64,000 nucleotides of DNA from Halorubrum xinjiangense (GCF_900102375.1 NZ_FNBO01000001.1:412627-476626), one strand, 5' to 3'. Positions 53,641 to 63,704 are shown, numbered from the stretch's first letter. Numbers and translations: made by a program. The notes: a model not told the origin generated them from the letters alone.

Positions 53641-53734
53641 GCGAGAGGTAGGTGGCGTCGTCGCCGTCGTCCGAATCCGGCGTTCGCAGGCCGTTCCGTT
53701 AGGCCTTTGCGCGCCGGGGCCCTCCGGACGGTAG

Positions 53735-54577
53735 ATGGAGTACTTGCAGCGTCGGGTCGGGCTGGTCGAAGACCGGATCGAGTCGGTCATCGACGACGTC
53801 GAGCCCGACGAGCTGTCCGACGAGGTCGGCCACGTCGTCCTCGCGGGCGGCAAGCGCGTCCGGCCGGCGGTGACCGTCCTCGCCTGCGAGGCGTTCGACG
53901 GCGACCCCGAGGCCGCGGTCGACTTTGCGGCCGGCATCGAGTTCGTCCACAACGCCTCGCTCGTGATCGACGACATCATCGACCGCTCGGAGGTCCGCCG
54001 CGGCACCCCCGCCGCGTGGGCGGAGTTCGGCTACGGCCCGGCGATCATCGCCAGCGACGGCCTGCTCGGCGAGGCGTTCGCGCTGTTCTCGACTGACCCC
54101 CGCGCAATGCGCACGGTCGCCGAGGCGCTGGTCGAACTCGGCGAGGGCGAGGCGACGGAGCTGGCCGCCCGCCCGACCAACGAGGCCGAGTACATGAAAC
54201 TGGCCCGCCGGAAGACGGGCGCGCTGTTCCGCGCCGCCGCCGAACTGGGCGCGGTGGCGGGCGGCGCCGACCCCCACGCGATCGACTCGTTCGGCGAGTA
54301 CGCCGAGCGCGTCGGCGTCGCCTTCCAGATGCGCGACGACGTGTTAGACGCCACCGCCGACGCCGACGACCTCGGCAAGCCGACCGGACAGGACGCCGAG
54401 ATGGACCGCCCCTCTGTCCTCCAGGTCACGTCGCTGTCGCCCGAGGAGATCAACGAGCGCGCCCGGGCGGAGTCGGAGCGCGCGCTCGCCGCCCTCGACG
54501 AGGCCGACCCCCCGGAGACAGAGGCGATCGAGTACCTCCGCGACCTCGCGGAGTTCGTCGTCGTCCGGGAGCGATAA
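53735..54577 (+). CDS. idsA: Short polyprenyl/geranylgeranyl diphosphate synthase
   Basis: A 280-residue trans-prenyl diphosphate synthase. Aspartate-rich motif one is 'ASLVIDDIIDRSEVRRGTPA' (DDxxD at residues 79-83) and motif two is 'AFQMRDDVLDATADADDLG'. The N-terminal 'VVLAGGKRVRPAVTVLACEA' has the pyrophosphate-binding Arg/Lys. It makes C20 or longer isoprenoid chains for archaeal lipids or quinones. At 280 residues it is shorter than the ~350 of the main haloarchaeal IdsA, so it may be a paralog with another product length. The ATG at 53735 lies about 95 bp after repeat copy D. Confidence 0.9.
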   Translation: MEYLQRRVGLVEDRIESVIDDVEPDELSDEVGHVVLAGGKRVRPAVTVLACEAFDGDPEAAVDFAAGIEFVHNASLVIDDIIDRSEVRRGTPAAWAEFGYGPAIIASDGLLGEAFALFSTDPRAMRTVAEALVELGEGEATELAARPTNEAEYMKLARRKTGALFRAAAELGAVAGGADPHAIDSFGEYAERVGVAFQMRDDVLDATADADDLGKPTGQDAEMDRPSVLQVTSLSPEEINERARAESERALAALDEADPPETEAIEYLRDLAEFVVVRER

Positions 54578-54612
54578 AGGGAGAGCCGGTCCGCTCGGTT
54601 GCCCGCGGGCGC

Positions 54613-55683
54613 TCAGTCGTCCGCCGGCTCGCCGATGTCGGCCGCGTCCTCGGCCGCCTCGTTCTGCCCGATCGGCTCGCTGTCCCAGTACGCGTGGTCG
54701 TCGTCCGCCCGGAAGCAGGCGGCCGTCCGGCCGTCGCCGACGTCGTATCCCGGCGGCGCCGACTCTCGGCAGGCCGCGCGCGCCGCCGGACAGCGGGTGT
54801 GGAACCGACAGCCAGCGGGCGGGTTCCGCGGCGAGGGCACGTCGCCGTGGAGCGTCTCGAACTCCTCGTCGCGCGCCTCCGTGCTCGCGCGGGGGACGCT
54901 CGACAGCAGCGCCCTCGTGTACGGGTGCGCGGGGTCGTCGAAGATCTCCTCGACGGGCCCGATCTCGACGATCTCACCGAGATACATCACCGCGACGCGG
55001 TCGCAGACGTGCCGGACCACGCCGAGGTTGTGCGCGATGAAGAGGAACGTGAGCCCGAAGTCGTCCTGGAGGTCTTCGAGCAGGTTGAGGATCTGGGCCT
55101 GAACGCTCACGTCGAGCGCCGACACCGGCTCGTCGAGGACGACGAAGTCGGGGTCTAAGGCGAGCGCGCGGGCGATCCCGATCCGCTGGCGCTGGCCGCC
55201 CGAGAACTCGTGGGGGTACCGGTCGATCTGGTCGGCGGAGAGCCCGACTCGTTCGAGCAGGTCGCGGGCCGTCTCGCGGCGCTGCGCGCTGTCCGCGATG
55301 TCGTGGATCCGGAGTCCCTCCGTGATGATGTCGCCGGTTGTCATCCGCGGGTCGAGGCTGGAGAACGGGTCTTGGAACACGATCTGCGCGCGGCGCCGGA
55401 ACTGGTTCAGGTCGCGGTCGGTCATCGCGCGGACGTCCTCCCCGTCGAAGGTGATCTCGCCCGCGGTCGGTTCGCGGAGCCGTAACACCGTCTCGCCGGT
55501 CGTCGACTTCCCGCAGCCGGACTCGCCGACGAGCCCCAGCGTCTCGCCCTCCCGCACGTCGAAGGAGACGCCGTCGACCGCCTTCACGCTCTCCGACTCC
55601 TGGCCGAGCAGGCGGTCGACGAACGACGGGTCGTCCGCGTAGTACTTCTTCAGGCCGTCGACGGAGAGCAGCGGGTCGCTCAT
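54613..55683 (-). CDS. dppF: Oligopeptide/dipeptide ABC transporter ATP-binding protein (OppF/DppF type)
   Basis: A 356-residue ABC ATPase. Walker A is '[20 protein letters not shown]', the signature is '[20 protein letters not shown]' and Walker B is '[20 protein letters not shown]'. The C-terminal oligopeptide domain has the Cys cluster '[19 protein letters not shown]', probably an Fe-S site seen in these ATPases. It is the last gene of a five-gene operon with a 4-bp ATGA overlap with dppD, and with it powers peptide (or other solute) import. Confidence 0.92.
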   Translation of the reverse strand: MSDPLLSVDGLKKYYADDPSFVDRLLGQESESVKAVDGVSFDVREGETLGLVGESGCGKSTTGETVLRLREPTAGEITFDGEDVRAMTDRDLNQFRRRAQIVFQDPFSSLDPRMTTGDIITEGLRIHDIADSAQRRETARDLLERVGLSADQIDRYPHEFSGGQRQRIGIARALALDPDFVVLDEPVSALDVSVQAQILNLLEDLQDDFGLTFLFIAHNLGVVRHVCDRVAVMYLGEIVEIGPVEEIFDDPAHPYTRALLSSVPRASTEARDEEFETLHGDVPSPRNPPAGCRFHTRCPAARAACRESAPPGYDVGDGRTAACFRADDDHAYWDSEPIGQNEAAEDAADIGEPADD

Positions 55684-56993
55684 TCGCCCTCACCTCCGTC
55701 GGTCGCGGCCCCGTCGTCGGGGTCCGCGGCCTCGCCGGCCTCGCCGAAGTAGTCGTCCGGAAGCGCGTCGGCCGGGTCGTACTCGCGGTCCGCGAGGACG
55801 CACTTGGCGCCGTGGTCGGCGGCGGCGTCGACGGTCGCCTCCGGCGGCTTGTCGAGGCACGCCTCCATCGCCTTCGGGCACCGGTCCGCGAAGTAACACC
55901 GGTCGTCCATCTCGGCGTCGACCAGGCTCGGGACGTTGCCCGCGATCGGTTCGAGCCGCGCCCGCGGGTCGTCGACGTCGGGGATCGAGCCGAGTAACCC
56001 CTGCGTGTACGGGTGGACGGTGTCCTCGAACACGGAGTCGAGCGTGCCGCGCTCGACGATCTCGCCGGCGTACATCACGCAGACGCGGTCGCACATCTCG
56101 GCGATGACGCCGAGGTCGTGCGTGATGAGTACGATGCTCATGCCGCGGTCGGCCTGGATCTCCTTCAGCAGGTTCAGGATCTGCGCCTGGATCGTCACGT
56201 CGAGCGCGGTCGTCGGCTCGTCGGCGATCAGCACGTCGGGCTCGCCCGCGAGCGCCTGCGCGATCATCGCGCGCTGGAGCATCCCGCCGGAGAACTGGCC
56301 GGGGTACTCGTCGACGCGCTCCTCGGGGTCGGGGATCCCGACCTGCCCGAGCAGTTCGACCGCGCGCTCCATGCTCTCCTCGCTCGTGTAGTCGCGGCCG
56401 GGGACGATCCCGTCGAGGAGGAGCTTGCCGAGCCCGTACCCCTGCGTCCGCGAGCGCGTCGAGCGGGGGTTCGCCCGCGCCCGCCGCTGCACCTCGACCG
56501 CCTCGGCGATCTGCTCGCCGACCGTGATCGAGGGGTTGAAGCTGCTCATCGGGTCCTGGAAGATGACGCTGAACGACGGCCCGCGCAGCGACCGCCGGAC
56601 GCTGGGCGGCACGGTGCGGAGGTCGACGTGGTCGCCGTCGACCCGCACGGCGTCGTCCCCGCGGAACTCCTCGGCGAGGTCGGCGTCGCGGTACCACACC
56701 TCGCCGGCGGTGATCCGGCCGGGCGTCTCGACGAGGTCGACGAGCGACAGCGCGGTCACCGACTTGCCGGAGCCGGACTCGCCGACGACGCCGAGGATCT
56801 CGTCTTCTCGGAGGTCGAACGACACCGACTCGACCGCGTTGATCTGCCCCTCCTCGGTGAAAAAGCGGGTCGAGAGGTCCCGGACCGACAGCACGTCGTC
56901 GACCGCGGGCGTCCCGCTCGGGGCCGCGTCGTCTACCGGGACGCCGTCGGACGCCGCCGACTCGCCGGCGACCGTCCGCTCGGCGTCGCTCAT
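55680..56993 (-). CDS. dppD: Oligopeptide/dipeptide ABC transporter ATP-binding protein (OppD/DppD type)
   Basis: A 437-residue ABC ATPase with Walker A '[20 protein letters not shown]', signature '[20 protein letters not shown]' and Walker B '[20 protein letters not shown]'. The C-terminal '[18 protein letters not shown]' carries the usual Cys set. It is longer than most OppD because of an acidic 40-residue N-terminal part and a tail rich in Asp/Glu/Gly. Overlaps the dppC and dppF frames by 4 bp, so the cluster is translated in coupling. Confidence 0.92.
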   Translation of the reverse strand: MSDAERTVAGESAASDGVPVDDAAPSGTPAVDDVLSVRDLSTRFFTEEGQINAVESVSFDLREDEILGVVGESGSGKSVTALSLVDLVETPGRITAGEVWYRDADLAEEFRGDDAVRVDGDHVDLRTVPPSVRRSLRGPSFSVIFQDPMSSFNPSITVGEQIAEAVEVQRRARANPRSTRSRTQGYGLGKLLLDGIVPGRDYTSEESMERAVELLGQVGIPDPEERVDEYPGQFSGGMLQRAMIAQALAGEPDVLIADEPTTALDVTIQAQILNLLKEIQADRGMSIVLITHDLGVIAEMCDRVCVMYAGEIVERGTLDSVFEDTVHPYTQGLLGSIPDVDDPRARLEPIAGNVPSLVDAEMDDRCYFADRCPKAMEACLDKPPEATVDAAADHGAKCVLADREYDPADALPDDYFGEAGEAADPDDGAATDGGEGE

Positions 56994-58009
56994 GCGGCAC
57001 CCCCTTCGCCCTCGATACCGGGGTCTAAGGCGTCACGCAGCCAGTCGCCGAGCAGGTTGATCCCGATCACCGACAGCATGATCGCGAGCCCGGGGATGGA
57101 GGCGATCCACCACTGGCCGGAGGAGACGTAGTCGCGGCCCTGCGCGATGTCGAAGCCCCACGACAGCGTGGTCCCCGAGAAGCCGAGGAACGACAGCGAG
57201 CTCTCCAAGAGGATGATCGCCGCCACCTGTACCGTCCCGAGGACGATGATCGGCGTGATCGCGTTCGGCAGGACGTGGCGGAGGATGATCGTGTTGTCGT
57301 CGGCGCCGAGCGCGCGCGACGCCTTCACGTACTCTTGTCCGCGTAAGGAGAGGGCCTCCCCTCGGGCGACGCGGGCGAACCACACCCAGTTGACGAGGCC
57401 GACGACGATCACCACCGTTATCGGCAACACGAAGCTCTCCGGCATCTCCGGCGCCAGTCCGGCGACGACGAATGGGTCTGGGACGTTCACCGCGGCGCGG
57501 CCCCACAGCCCGATCAGCGCGACCGCTAACACGAGCGAGGGGAACGCGAGGCTCACGTCCGCGATCCGCATCAGCGCGTCGTCGACGCGGCCGCGGTGGT
57601 AGCCGGCGAGCAGGCCGACCGGCACGCCGATCGACGCCGCGAGGACGGTGCCGAGCACCCCGACGACCAGCGACGTCCGCGCGCCGTACACCACCCGCGA
57701 GAACATGTCGCGGCCGAGCCCGTCGGTGCCGAACACGTGGTCGGGGTCGGCCGTAACCTCGACCTCCTCGGTGACGGTCTGGATCTCGCCGTCGACCATC
57801 TGCGAGGAGGTCCGCTCCGACGTCTCCGAGAAGCCGATCGGCGGCAGCTCGCTCTGGTCGAGCTGTTGGTCGGTCGGGTTGTGGGGCGCGATGAAGGGGG
57901 CGAACACGGCGGTCAACAGGATGAGGACCACCAGCGCCAGCCCAAGCTTCGCGAGCCCGCTCTGTCTGAACTCCTTTTTGAGATTGCGAATGACACGTGA
58001 AGAGACCAT
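56990..58009 (-). CDS. dppC: Oligopeptide/dipeptide ABC transporter permease (DppC type)
   Basis: A 339-residue permease of the BPD family. It has an N-terminal transmembrane helix (LGLALVVLILLTAVFAPFIA), 'GTDGLGRDMFSRVVYGARTS', a DppC hallmark, and the EAA loop 'FARVARGEALSLRGQEYVKA' with 'ASRALGADDNTIILRHVLPN'. Five to six segments follow. A large outer loop (residues ~45-75) is polar and acidic. It pairs with DppB in the membrane. The start at 58009 is 1 bp before the dppB stop. Confidence 0.92.
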   Translation of the reverse strand: MVSSRVIRNLKKEFRQSGLAKLGLALVVLILLTAVFAPFIAPHNPTDQQLDQSELPPIGFSETSERTSSQMVDGEIQTVTEEVEVTADPDHVFGTDGLGRDMFSRVVYGARTSLVVGVLGTVLAASIGVPVGLLAGYHRGRVDDALMRIADVSLAFPSLVLAVALIGLWGRAAVNVPDPFVVAGLAPEMPESFVLPITVVIVVGLVNWVWFARVARGEALSLRGQEYVKASRALGADDNTIILRHVLPNAITPIIVLGTVQVAAIILLESSLSFLGFSGTTLSWGFDIAQGRDYVSSGQWWIASIPGLAIMLSVIGINLLGDWLRDALDPGIEGEGGAA

Positions 58010-58010
58010 G

Positions 58011-59003
58011 TTAGTCGTTCACCACCTCCGGGTCGAGGTAGGCGTACACAACGTCGACGAGGATGTTGACGAGGACGAAGCTCGTCCCGATAATGATCAG
58101 GCTCCCCTGAAGCGCCGGCCAGTCCCGGTTGTTGATGCTCTCGATGACCAGCGTGCCGAGCCCCGGCCACGAGAACACCGCCTCGGTGATGACGGCGCCG
58201 CCGATCAGCGTCCCGAGCTGGAGCCCGAGGACGGTGATCACGGGGATGAGGGTGTTACGCAGGGCGTGTTTGTACCGGATCAGCGTCCGCGGGAGCCCCT
58301 TGGCCCGCGCGGCCTGGACGTAGCCCTTGCTGAGCTCGTCTAACATTCCGGACCGCGTCAGCCGGGTGATAAGCGCCATGAAGTAGGTGCCCAAGGCGAT
58401 CGCGGGCAGCGTGATGTACGCGAGCCACGTCAAGAGCGTCCCGACGAACGGCTCGGCGTTGGCGACCGACAGCGCGACGTCGCCGACGTCGACCCCGCGG
58501 CCGCTGGTGTTGAAGATGTTGAACTCCACGGCGAAGATCAGGATGAGCATGATCCCGAGCCAGAAGTTCGGCGTCGAGATGCCGCCGAGCGACAGCAGCG
58601 TCGCGCCGTAGTCGACCGGGTCGTTCCGGTTCGTGGCGCTGATGACGCCGAGCGGGATGGCGAGGACGATCGCCACGACGCTCGCGGCGATAGCGAGCTC
58701 CACGGTGGCGGGCAGCCGCTCGAACACGAGCGTCGTGACCTCCTGGCCCCGGATGTACGACCGCCCCATGTCGCCCTGAAGCAGGTCGAAGATGTACTGG
58801 CCGTACTGGATGTACAGCGGCTGGTCGAGCCCCAGTTCGGCGGCGATCGCCTGTCGCGTCTCCTGTGACGCGTCGAGCGGTGCGACCGCGTTGATCGGGC
58901 TACCGGGCGTGACGAACCGGAGCGCGAACACGACGGTGACGACGCCCCAGACGACGCCGATCCCCTGGAGGCTTCTTTTGAGTGCGAATCTGCCGAGTGA
59001 CAT
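58011..59003 (-). CDS. dppB: Oligopeptide/dipeptide ABC transporter permease (DppB type)
   Basis: A 330-residue permease. It has the DppB N terminus 'MSLGRFALKRSLQGIGVVWG', 'IQYGQYIFDLLQGDMGRSYI' and the EAA-loop 'KGYVQAARAKGLPRTLIRYK' with 'HALRNTLIPVITVLGLQLG'. Six membrane segments are seen. It forms the translocation pore with DppC for the substrate delivered by the binding protein encoded 30 bp upstream. Confidence 0.93.
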   Translation of the reverse strand: MSLGRFALKRSLQGIGVVWGVVTVVFALRFVTPGSPINAVAPLDASQETRQAIAAELGLDQPLYIQYGQYIFDLLQGDMGRSYIRGQEVTTLVFERLPATVELAIAASVVAIVLAIPLGVISATNRNDPVDYGATLLSLGGISTPNFWLGIMLILIFAVEFNIFNTSGRGVDVGDVALSVANAEPFVGTLLTWLAYITLPAIALGTYFMALITRLTRSGMLDELSKGYVQAARAKGLPRTLIRYKHALRNTLIPVITVLGLQLGTLIGGAVITEAVFSWPGLGTLVIESINNRDWPALQGSLIIIGTSFVLVNILVDVVYAYLDPEVVND

Positions 59004-59033
59004 TAATAACGATGTGGAGAGATGGGGGTCGCG

Positions 59034-60656
59034 TTACTGCTGAGTGGCGGTGTCCGGGTCGATGAACTCGTCGGCCCGCGGCTCCCAAGAGATGTCGTTC
59101 GAGACGCCGTAGACGCTGAACTGCTGGTGCATGAACACCCACGGCGCGAGGTCGTGGGCGAGCTGGTTCGCCTCCTGAAGGATCTCGACGCGCTCGTCGG
59201 GGTCCTCGGTCGCCTCGGCGTCCGTGAGCAGCCCGTCGAGCTCGTCGTTTTCCAGCACGGTGAGCGCGCCGCTCGAAGAGAGCAGCGGCGTCAGCGTCTG
59301 GCTGCCGTCGAACTCGGCGTTCCCCCACCCGAGGAGGTTAAAGTGCGGGCGGTCCTCGATATCGGGCGCGGTGACGTCTTGGACCAGCGAGGAGAACTCG
59401 CGCTGCTCGACCTCACAGGTGACGTTCGACAGGGAGTTGATCTGGTTGGCCGCCGCCTGTGCGATCTCGACGTCGCGGAGGTAGCGCCCGATCGGCGTTT
59501 CGAGGGTGATCTCGACGCCGGCGTGGCCGGACTCCTCGACGAGCCGCTCGGCCTCGCCGGGGTCGTACGGGTACGGGTCGATGTCGGGGTTGTAGCCGAC
59601 GTGACCCTCGAGAGTCGGCTGCGCGGTGATGTTGCCGAAGCCGTTGAGCACGTTCTCGATGATGCTCTCGACGTCGACCGCGTGGTTCAGCGCCTGCCGG
59701 AACTGCTGGCTGGAGAACGGCTCCACGTCGTAGCGCATCTGGAGGAAGATGATGCGCGCGCTCGCCACGGAGTTGATCGTGGCGACGTCGGAGCCGTTCA
59801 CCCGGGAGACCTCGTTCGGCGGGACGTTCGTCACGATATCCGTCTCCTCGGCGAGCAGCTGGTTGACTCGCGTGCTCGACTCGCTGGAGGCGCTCATCCG
59901 GAGCTCGTCGACCTCGGGGGCGCCGTCCCAGTAGTCCTCGAACGGCTCGTAGAGCACTTCGTTGCCCGAGTTGTACTCGGTGACGCGGAACGGCCCCGTG
60001 CCGTTGGCGTTCCGATTGATGTAGTCGCCGCCGTTCTCCTCCACCCACGACTGCTGCATGATCTCGCAGTTGGTCGCGAACAGCTGGAAGGCAATCGGGT
60101 TGTACCCCTCGAAAGAGACCGTCACCTCGCCGTCGCCGGCCGTCACCTCGTCGACAACGCCGAGGTCGTTCGACTGCGGGCTGACGATGCCGACGTCCTC
60201 GAAGACGATCCGGCGGATGCTGTACCGGACGTCCTCCGCGGTCAGGTCGTCGCCGTTGTGGAACGTGACGCCGTCGCGCAGCATGAACCGGACGCTGCCG
60301 TCGTCGGTGCGCTCCCATTCGTCTGCGAGACCGGCGATGATGCCGCCCTCCTTGTCGCGGTCGAGCACGCCCTCGTACGCCTGGCCGACGATGATCTCGG
60401 TGTTCGTCTCGGCGTGGTCCTGCGGGTCGAGCCCGGAGTCCATCTGGCCCATGGTGACGCCGACCTCGAAGGCGTCGCCGCCGTCGGAGCCGTCCTCGCC
60501 GTCGCCGCCGTCCATGCCGTCGTCGCCGTCGGAGCCGTCCTCGCCGTCCGAGCCGTCGCCGCCTCCGGCACAACCTGCGAGACCGACGGCACCAGCCGTT
60601 CCCGCGTACTTGAGCACCGTCCGCCTGTCGACGTGATTGTCGTTGTCAGTAGGCAT
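59034..60656 (-). CDS. dppA: ABC transporter substrate-binding lipoprotein (DppA/OppA family)
   Basis: A 540-residue solute-binding protein. The start MPTDNDNHVDRRTVLKYAGT at 60656 gives a Tat signal (DRRTVLKY), and 'GAVGLAGCAGGG' is a lipobox with its Cys, so it is a Tat-exported lipoprotein on the cell surface. A Asp/Gly/Ser-rich linker of about 30 residues follows, then the family 5 fold: 'TNTEIIVGQAYEGVLDRDKE', 'VRFMLRDGVTFHNGDDLTAE' and 'PQSNDLGVVDEVTAGDGEVT'. It is the first gene of the operon. Peptides are the usual ligand; nickel or heme binders also occur in this family. Confidence 0.92.
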   Translation of the reverse strand: MPTDNDNHVDRRTVLKYAGTAGAVGLAGCAGGGDGSDGEDGSDGDDGMDGGDGEDGSDGGDAFEVGVTMGQMDSGLDPQDHAETNTEIIVGQAYEGVLDRDKEGGIIAGLADEWERTDDGSVRFMLRDGVTFHNGDDLTAEDVRYSIRRIVFEDVGIVSPQSNDLGVVDEVTAGDGEVTVSFEGYNPIAFQLFATNCEIMQQSWVEENGGDYINRNANGTGPFRVTEYNSGNEVLYEPFEDYWDGAPEVDELRMSASSESSTRVNQLLAEETDIVTNVPPNEVSRVNGSDVATINSVASARIIFLQMRYDVEPFSSQQFRQALNHAVDVESIIENVLNGFGNITAQPTLEGHVGYNPDIDPYPYDPGEAERLVEESGHAGVEITLETPIGRYLRDVEIAQAAANQINSLSNVTCEVEQREFSSLVQDVTAPDIEDRPHFNLLGWGNAEFDGSQTLTPLLSSSGALTVLENDELDGLLTDAEATEDPDERVEILQEANQLAHDLAPWVFMHQQFSVYGVSNDISWEPRADEFIDPDTATQQ

Positions 60657-60841
60657 AGGCGATCCCATACGACAGAGCGTTATGAACCTACCGGCGGCCA
60701 CAGCGCCTGTCGCTACCGCCTGCTGGCGATCCGCTGACAGTACGATCCGCAGAATCCCCCGGCGTGCGCCGGCGGAACGGGCGAATTCGGCGCGGCCGGA
60801 AACCGACGCTTATGTACGGGCGCCCGCGGTAGGCGGGCTAT

Positions 60842-61297
60842 ATGAACGGACCCGATCCCGGACCGCGCTGGGACGCGGTCGAGGAGGACGCGGCGTCGAC
60901 GGCGGCGGCGTACCGAGAGCGCGGCTGGACCGCTATCGCGGGGCATCCCGGCCAGGTGAACCCGGTCGCGGACGCCGCCCGGATCGACGTGCTGTTGCCC
61001 GGGTCGGAGTTCGACGCGGCGCTTTCGGCGGTCGACGAGGCCGCGATCGACGGCGTCGACGTGTACGCGGGCGCCGCCGGCGGGATCGCGTACCGGTTGG
61101 TGGTCGCGACCGACGAGGCGGCGCAGGTGGCGCTGTGCGTCCCGACGTACCTCGGAAGCGACGACCTCGCCTCGCTGCGTGCGGCCGCCGAGGCGGCGGG
61201 GGCGCTCACCGTTCGACTGCGCCCCCTCGACGACCGCGACCACGTCGAGGTCGCGATCGACGACCCCGCGGTGTTCTTCGACGCGCCCGAGGCGTGA
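60842..61297 (+). CDS. Conserved haloarchaeal protein of unknown function
   Basis: A 151-residue acidic protein starting MNGPDPGPRWDAVEEDAAST. It has two lobes: 'YRERGWTAIAGHPGQVNPVA' and 'AAGGIAYRLVVATDEAAQVA', with 'YLGSDDLASLRAAAEAAGAL' and 'RPLDDRDHVEVAIDDPAVFF' near the end. The alternating strand-helix pattern suggests an alpha/beta fold, and the family seems restricted to haloarchaea. A 'gcttatgta' at 60809-60817 lies about 30 bp upstream and may be its TATA box. It is divergent from dppA. No function is recognised. Confidence 0.65.
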   Translation: MNGPDPGPRWDAVEEDAASTAAAYRERGWTAIAGHPGQVNPVADAARIDVLLPGSEFDAALSAVDEAAIDGVDVYAGAAGGIAYRLVVATDEAAQVALCVPTYLGSDDLASLRAAAEAAGALTVRLRPLDDRDHVEVAIDDPAVFFDAPEA

Positions 61298-61390
61298 GGC
61301 GGTCGCCGGAGCGACACGCGGGGCGCCCCGTGAGAACCACACACGTGGGCATCTTCCGGACGTATGACTTCGACGTATTCATAGTTGTGC

Positions 61391-61400
61391 GATCGCGATC
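61391..61400. promoter_or_regulatory. Palindrome between TATA box and start of the PRTase-like regulator
   Basis: gatcgcgatc is a perfect 10-bp palindrome 6 bp before the ATG at 61407, and the TATA-like gtattcata (61374-61382) lies just upstream. A regulator binding here would block transcription start. An operator for the encoded HTH protein is an inference. Confidence 0.4.
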
Positions 61401-61406
61401 ATCGAT

Positions 61407-62120
61407 ATGAATCGCGCAGAGAAGGCGGCCCTCCAGCTACAGGCGGTCGCCGTGTTGCGGATGTTAAAGGAGACCCGAACGTACGAGGAGCTGTCGGACG
61501 TGACCGGGCTACCCGCGGGCGACCTGAACCGGTACGTGAACGGCCACGTCCTGCCCGGCACCGACCGTGCGAGCGAAGTCGTCGAGTCGGTCGGGCGGGA
61601 GGCGCTCGCCGACGAGCTGGTCGCGCGCGTCGAGTTCGACGACGAGGGGTACGTCGACAACTCCGGCGTCGTCTTCGACCAGTCGTTCCTCGACCTGGTG
61701 GCGCCGGTCGCGGCGGAAACGTTCGCGTTCGAGTCGCCGGACGTAGTCTTGACGGCCGCGACCGACGGGATCACGCTGGGGGCGGCGATGGCCTCCTTCT
61801 TCGACGCGCGCTTGGCGTACGCGAAGAAGTCGAAGGAGACCGCGGTCGAGGAGTTCATCGAGTCGCGCCAGCGGCTCGCCTCCGGCATCGAGCTCACCTA
61901 CTACCTCCCCGCGAGCGCCGTCGACGCCGGCGACACGGTGTTAGTCGTCGACGACCTGATCCGCTCGGGCGAGACCCAAGAACTCCTCTTGGACATCGCG
62001 CTCCAGGCCGACGCCGACGTCACCGGCGTGTTCGCGCTCATCGCCGTCGGCGACGAGGGGATGGACCGCGCGCGCGCAATCACCGACGCGCCGGTCGGGG
62101 CGCTGACGACGTTCGAGTAG
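61407..62120 (+). CDS. HTH-phosphoribosyltransferase-domain regulator
   Basis: A 237-residue protein combining an N-terminal helix-turn-helix ('RAEKAALQLQAVAVLRMLKE', 'EELSDVTGLPAGDLNRYVNG') with a type I phosphoribosyltransferase domain. The PRPP loop is 'AGDTVLVVDDLIRSGETQEL' (DDLIRSGET), close to purine PRTases. Such proteins in haloarchaea act like PurR, sensing PRPP or purines rather than catalysing salvage. The neighbour downstream encodes an NCS2 permease, and the palindrome next to its start suits autoregulation. The ATG at 61407 is well placed after the TATA box. Catalytic activity cannot be excluded. Confidence 0.82.
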   Translation: MNRAEKAALQLQAVAVLRMLKETRTYEELSDVTGLPAGDLNRYVNGHVLPGTDRASEVVESVGREALADELVARVEFDDEGYVDNSGVVFDQSFLDLVAPVAAETFAFESPDVVLTAATDGITLGAAMASFFDARLAYAKKSKETAVEEFIESRQRLASGIELTYYLPASAVDAGDTVLVVDDLIRSGETQELLLDIALQADADVTGVFALIAVGDEGMDRARAITDAPVGALTTFE

Positions 62121-62246
62121 CCACGTTCGCGCATACTATTCGGAAATAAACAGGAATTACGCCCTTTTCGATCCACGTTCTCGCATTATTGACGGTCGCG
62201 TTCAGCAAGGCTTATCACTCGATCGCAGGGAACACTCACTCGTTCA

Positions 62247-63626
62247 ATGGGCCTTTCAGACACGCTGGCCGCGCGGTTCGACGTGGAGTCACTCGGGTCG
62301 GACGTTCGCACCGAACTGGTCGCCGGGCTCACGACGTTCCTCGCGATGTCGTACATCATCGTCGTGAACCCCGCAATCCTCTCGGAGGCGATTCAGATCG
62401 AGGGGTACGGCCAAGGCGAGGTGTTCCAGATGATCGCCATCGCGACGATCCTCTCTGCGGCGATCGCGACGGTCGTGATGGCCCTGTACGCGAACCGACC
62501 GTTCGGGCTCGCGCCCGGTCTCGGGCTCAACGCCTTCTTCGCGTACACGGTCGTGCTGGGGCTCGGCGTCCCGTGGCAGACGGCGCTGGCCGCCGTGTTC
62601 GTCGAGGGCGTCCTGTTCATGATCCTGACCGCGGTCGGCGCGCGGGAGTACGTCATCCGGCTGTTCCCCGAGCCAGTGAAGCGCTCTGTCGGCGCCGGTA
62701 TCGGGCTGTTCCTCCTTTTCATCGGCTTTCAGGAGCTTCAGATCGTCGTCCCCGACGACGCGACGCTCGTCACGCTCGGCGGGATCTTCGGGAACCCGTG
62801 GGCGATCCTCGGGCTGCTCGGGCTCGCGTTCACCTTCGGGCTCTGGGCGCGCGGAATTACGGGCTCGATCGTGATCGGGATCGTGGCGACCTCGCTGGTC
62901 GGCTGGGGGCTTACCCTCGCCGGCGTCTTCGGCCGCGGCACGGTCACCCCGGAGACGCTCCCGAGCGCGCAGTACGACATCACGCCGCTGGCGGGGGCGT
63001 TCGTCGACGGCCTCGGTCAGATCGACCCGCTCACGTTCGTCCTCGTCGTGTTCACATTCTTCTTCGTCGACTTCTTCGACACCGCGGGGACGCTCATCGG
63101 CGTCTCGCAGTTCGGTGACTTCCTCGACGAGGACGGCGACCTCCCCGACATGGACAAGCCGCTGATGGCCGACGCGGTGGGGACGACCGCGGGCGCGGTG
63201 CTGGGGACCTCCACGGTGACGACGTATATCGAGTCGTCGACCGGCGTCGAGGAGGGCGGTCGCACCGGCCTCACGGCGCTGGTAATTGCGCTCCTCTTCG
63301 TCGCGTCGCTCGTGGTGATCCCCCTCGTCGCCGCCATCCCGGCGTACGCATCCTTCATCGCGCTGATCGTCGTCGGCGTGATGATGCTTCAGGGGCTCGT
63401 CGAGGTCGACTGGCAGGACCCGGCGTGGGCCGTCTCCGCCGGGCTCACCGTCACCGTGATGCCGTTCGCCTACTCCATCGCGGACGGGCTCGCGGCCGGC
63501 ATCATCGCCTACCCGCTGATCAAGCTCGCGGTCGGCGAGTACGACGAGGTCGCGCTCGGCCAGTACGCCATCGCCGCGCTGCTCGCCGTCTACTACATTC
63601 TCTCGACCGCGGACCTCATCCTCTGA
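62247..63626 (+). CDS. NCS2-family purine/xanthine permease
   Basis: A 459-residue permease with about 12 transmembrane segments. Family signatures are 'ELVAGLTTFLAMSYIIVVNP', 'FGLAPGLGLNAFFAYTVVLG', 'GAGIGLFLLFIGFQELQIV' and 'DAVGTTAGAVLGTSTVTTYI', as in AzgA/GhxP transporters for hypoxanthine, adenine or guanine. It imports nucleobases by proton symport. The 126 bp upstream hold a TATA-like 'gcttatcac' at 62210-62218; the PRTase-type regulator gene precedes it in the same direction, which supports a purine role. Confidence 0.93.
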   Translation: MGLSDTLAARFDVESLGSDVRTELVAGLTTFLAMSYIIVVNPAILSEAIQIEGYGQGEVFQMIAIATILSAAIATVVMALYANRPFGLAPGLGLNAFFAYTVVLGLGVPWQTALAAVFVEGVLFMILTAVGAREYVIRLFPEPVKRSVGAGIGLFLLFIGFQELQIVVPDDATLVTLGGIFGNPWAILGLLGLAFTFGLWARGITGSIVIGIVATSLVGWGLTLAGVFGRGTVTPETLPSAQYDITPLAGAFVDGLGQIDPLTFVLVVFTFFFVDFFDTAGTLIGVSQFGDFLDEDGDLPDMDKPLMADAVGTTAGAVLGTSTVTTYIESSTGVEEGGRTGLTALVIALLFVASLVVIPLVAAIPAYASFIALIVVGVMMLQGLVEVDWQDPAWAVSAGLTVTVMPFAYSIADGLAAGIIAYPLIKLAVGEYDEVALGQYAIAALLAVYYILSTADLIL

Positions 63627-63663
63627 GGCGGGCGACGCACCGCGCTGAGTTTTCCACACACCG

Positions 63664-63668
63664 TTTTT
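63664..63668 (+). terminator. Oligo-T terminator after the NCS2 permease
   Basis: A T-run of five follows another of four (63650-63653) within 45 bp of the permease stop. Archaeal RNA polymerase commonly ends at such oligo-T runs. Confidence 0.4.
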
Positions 63669-63704
63669 CGAGCTTATAAATGTCCATGAGCGAGAGCAGC
63701 GCTG

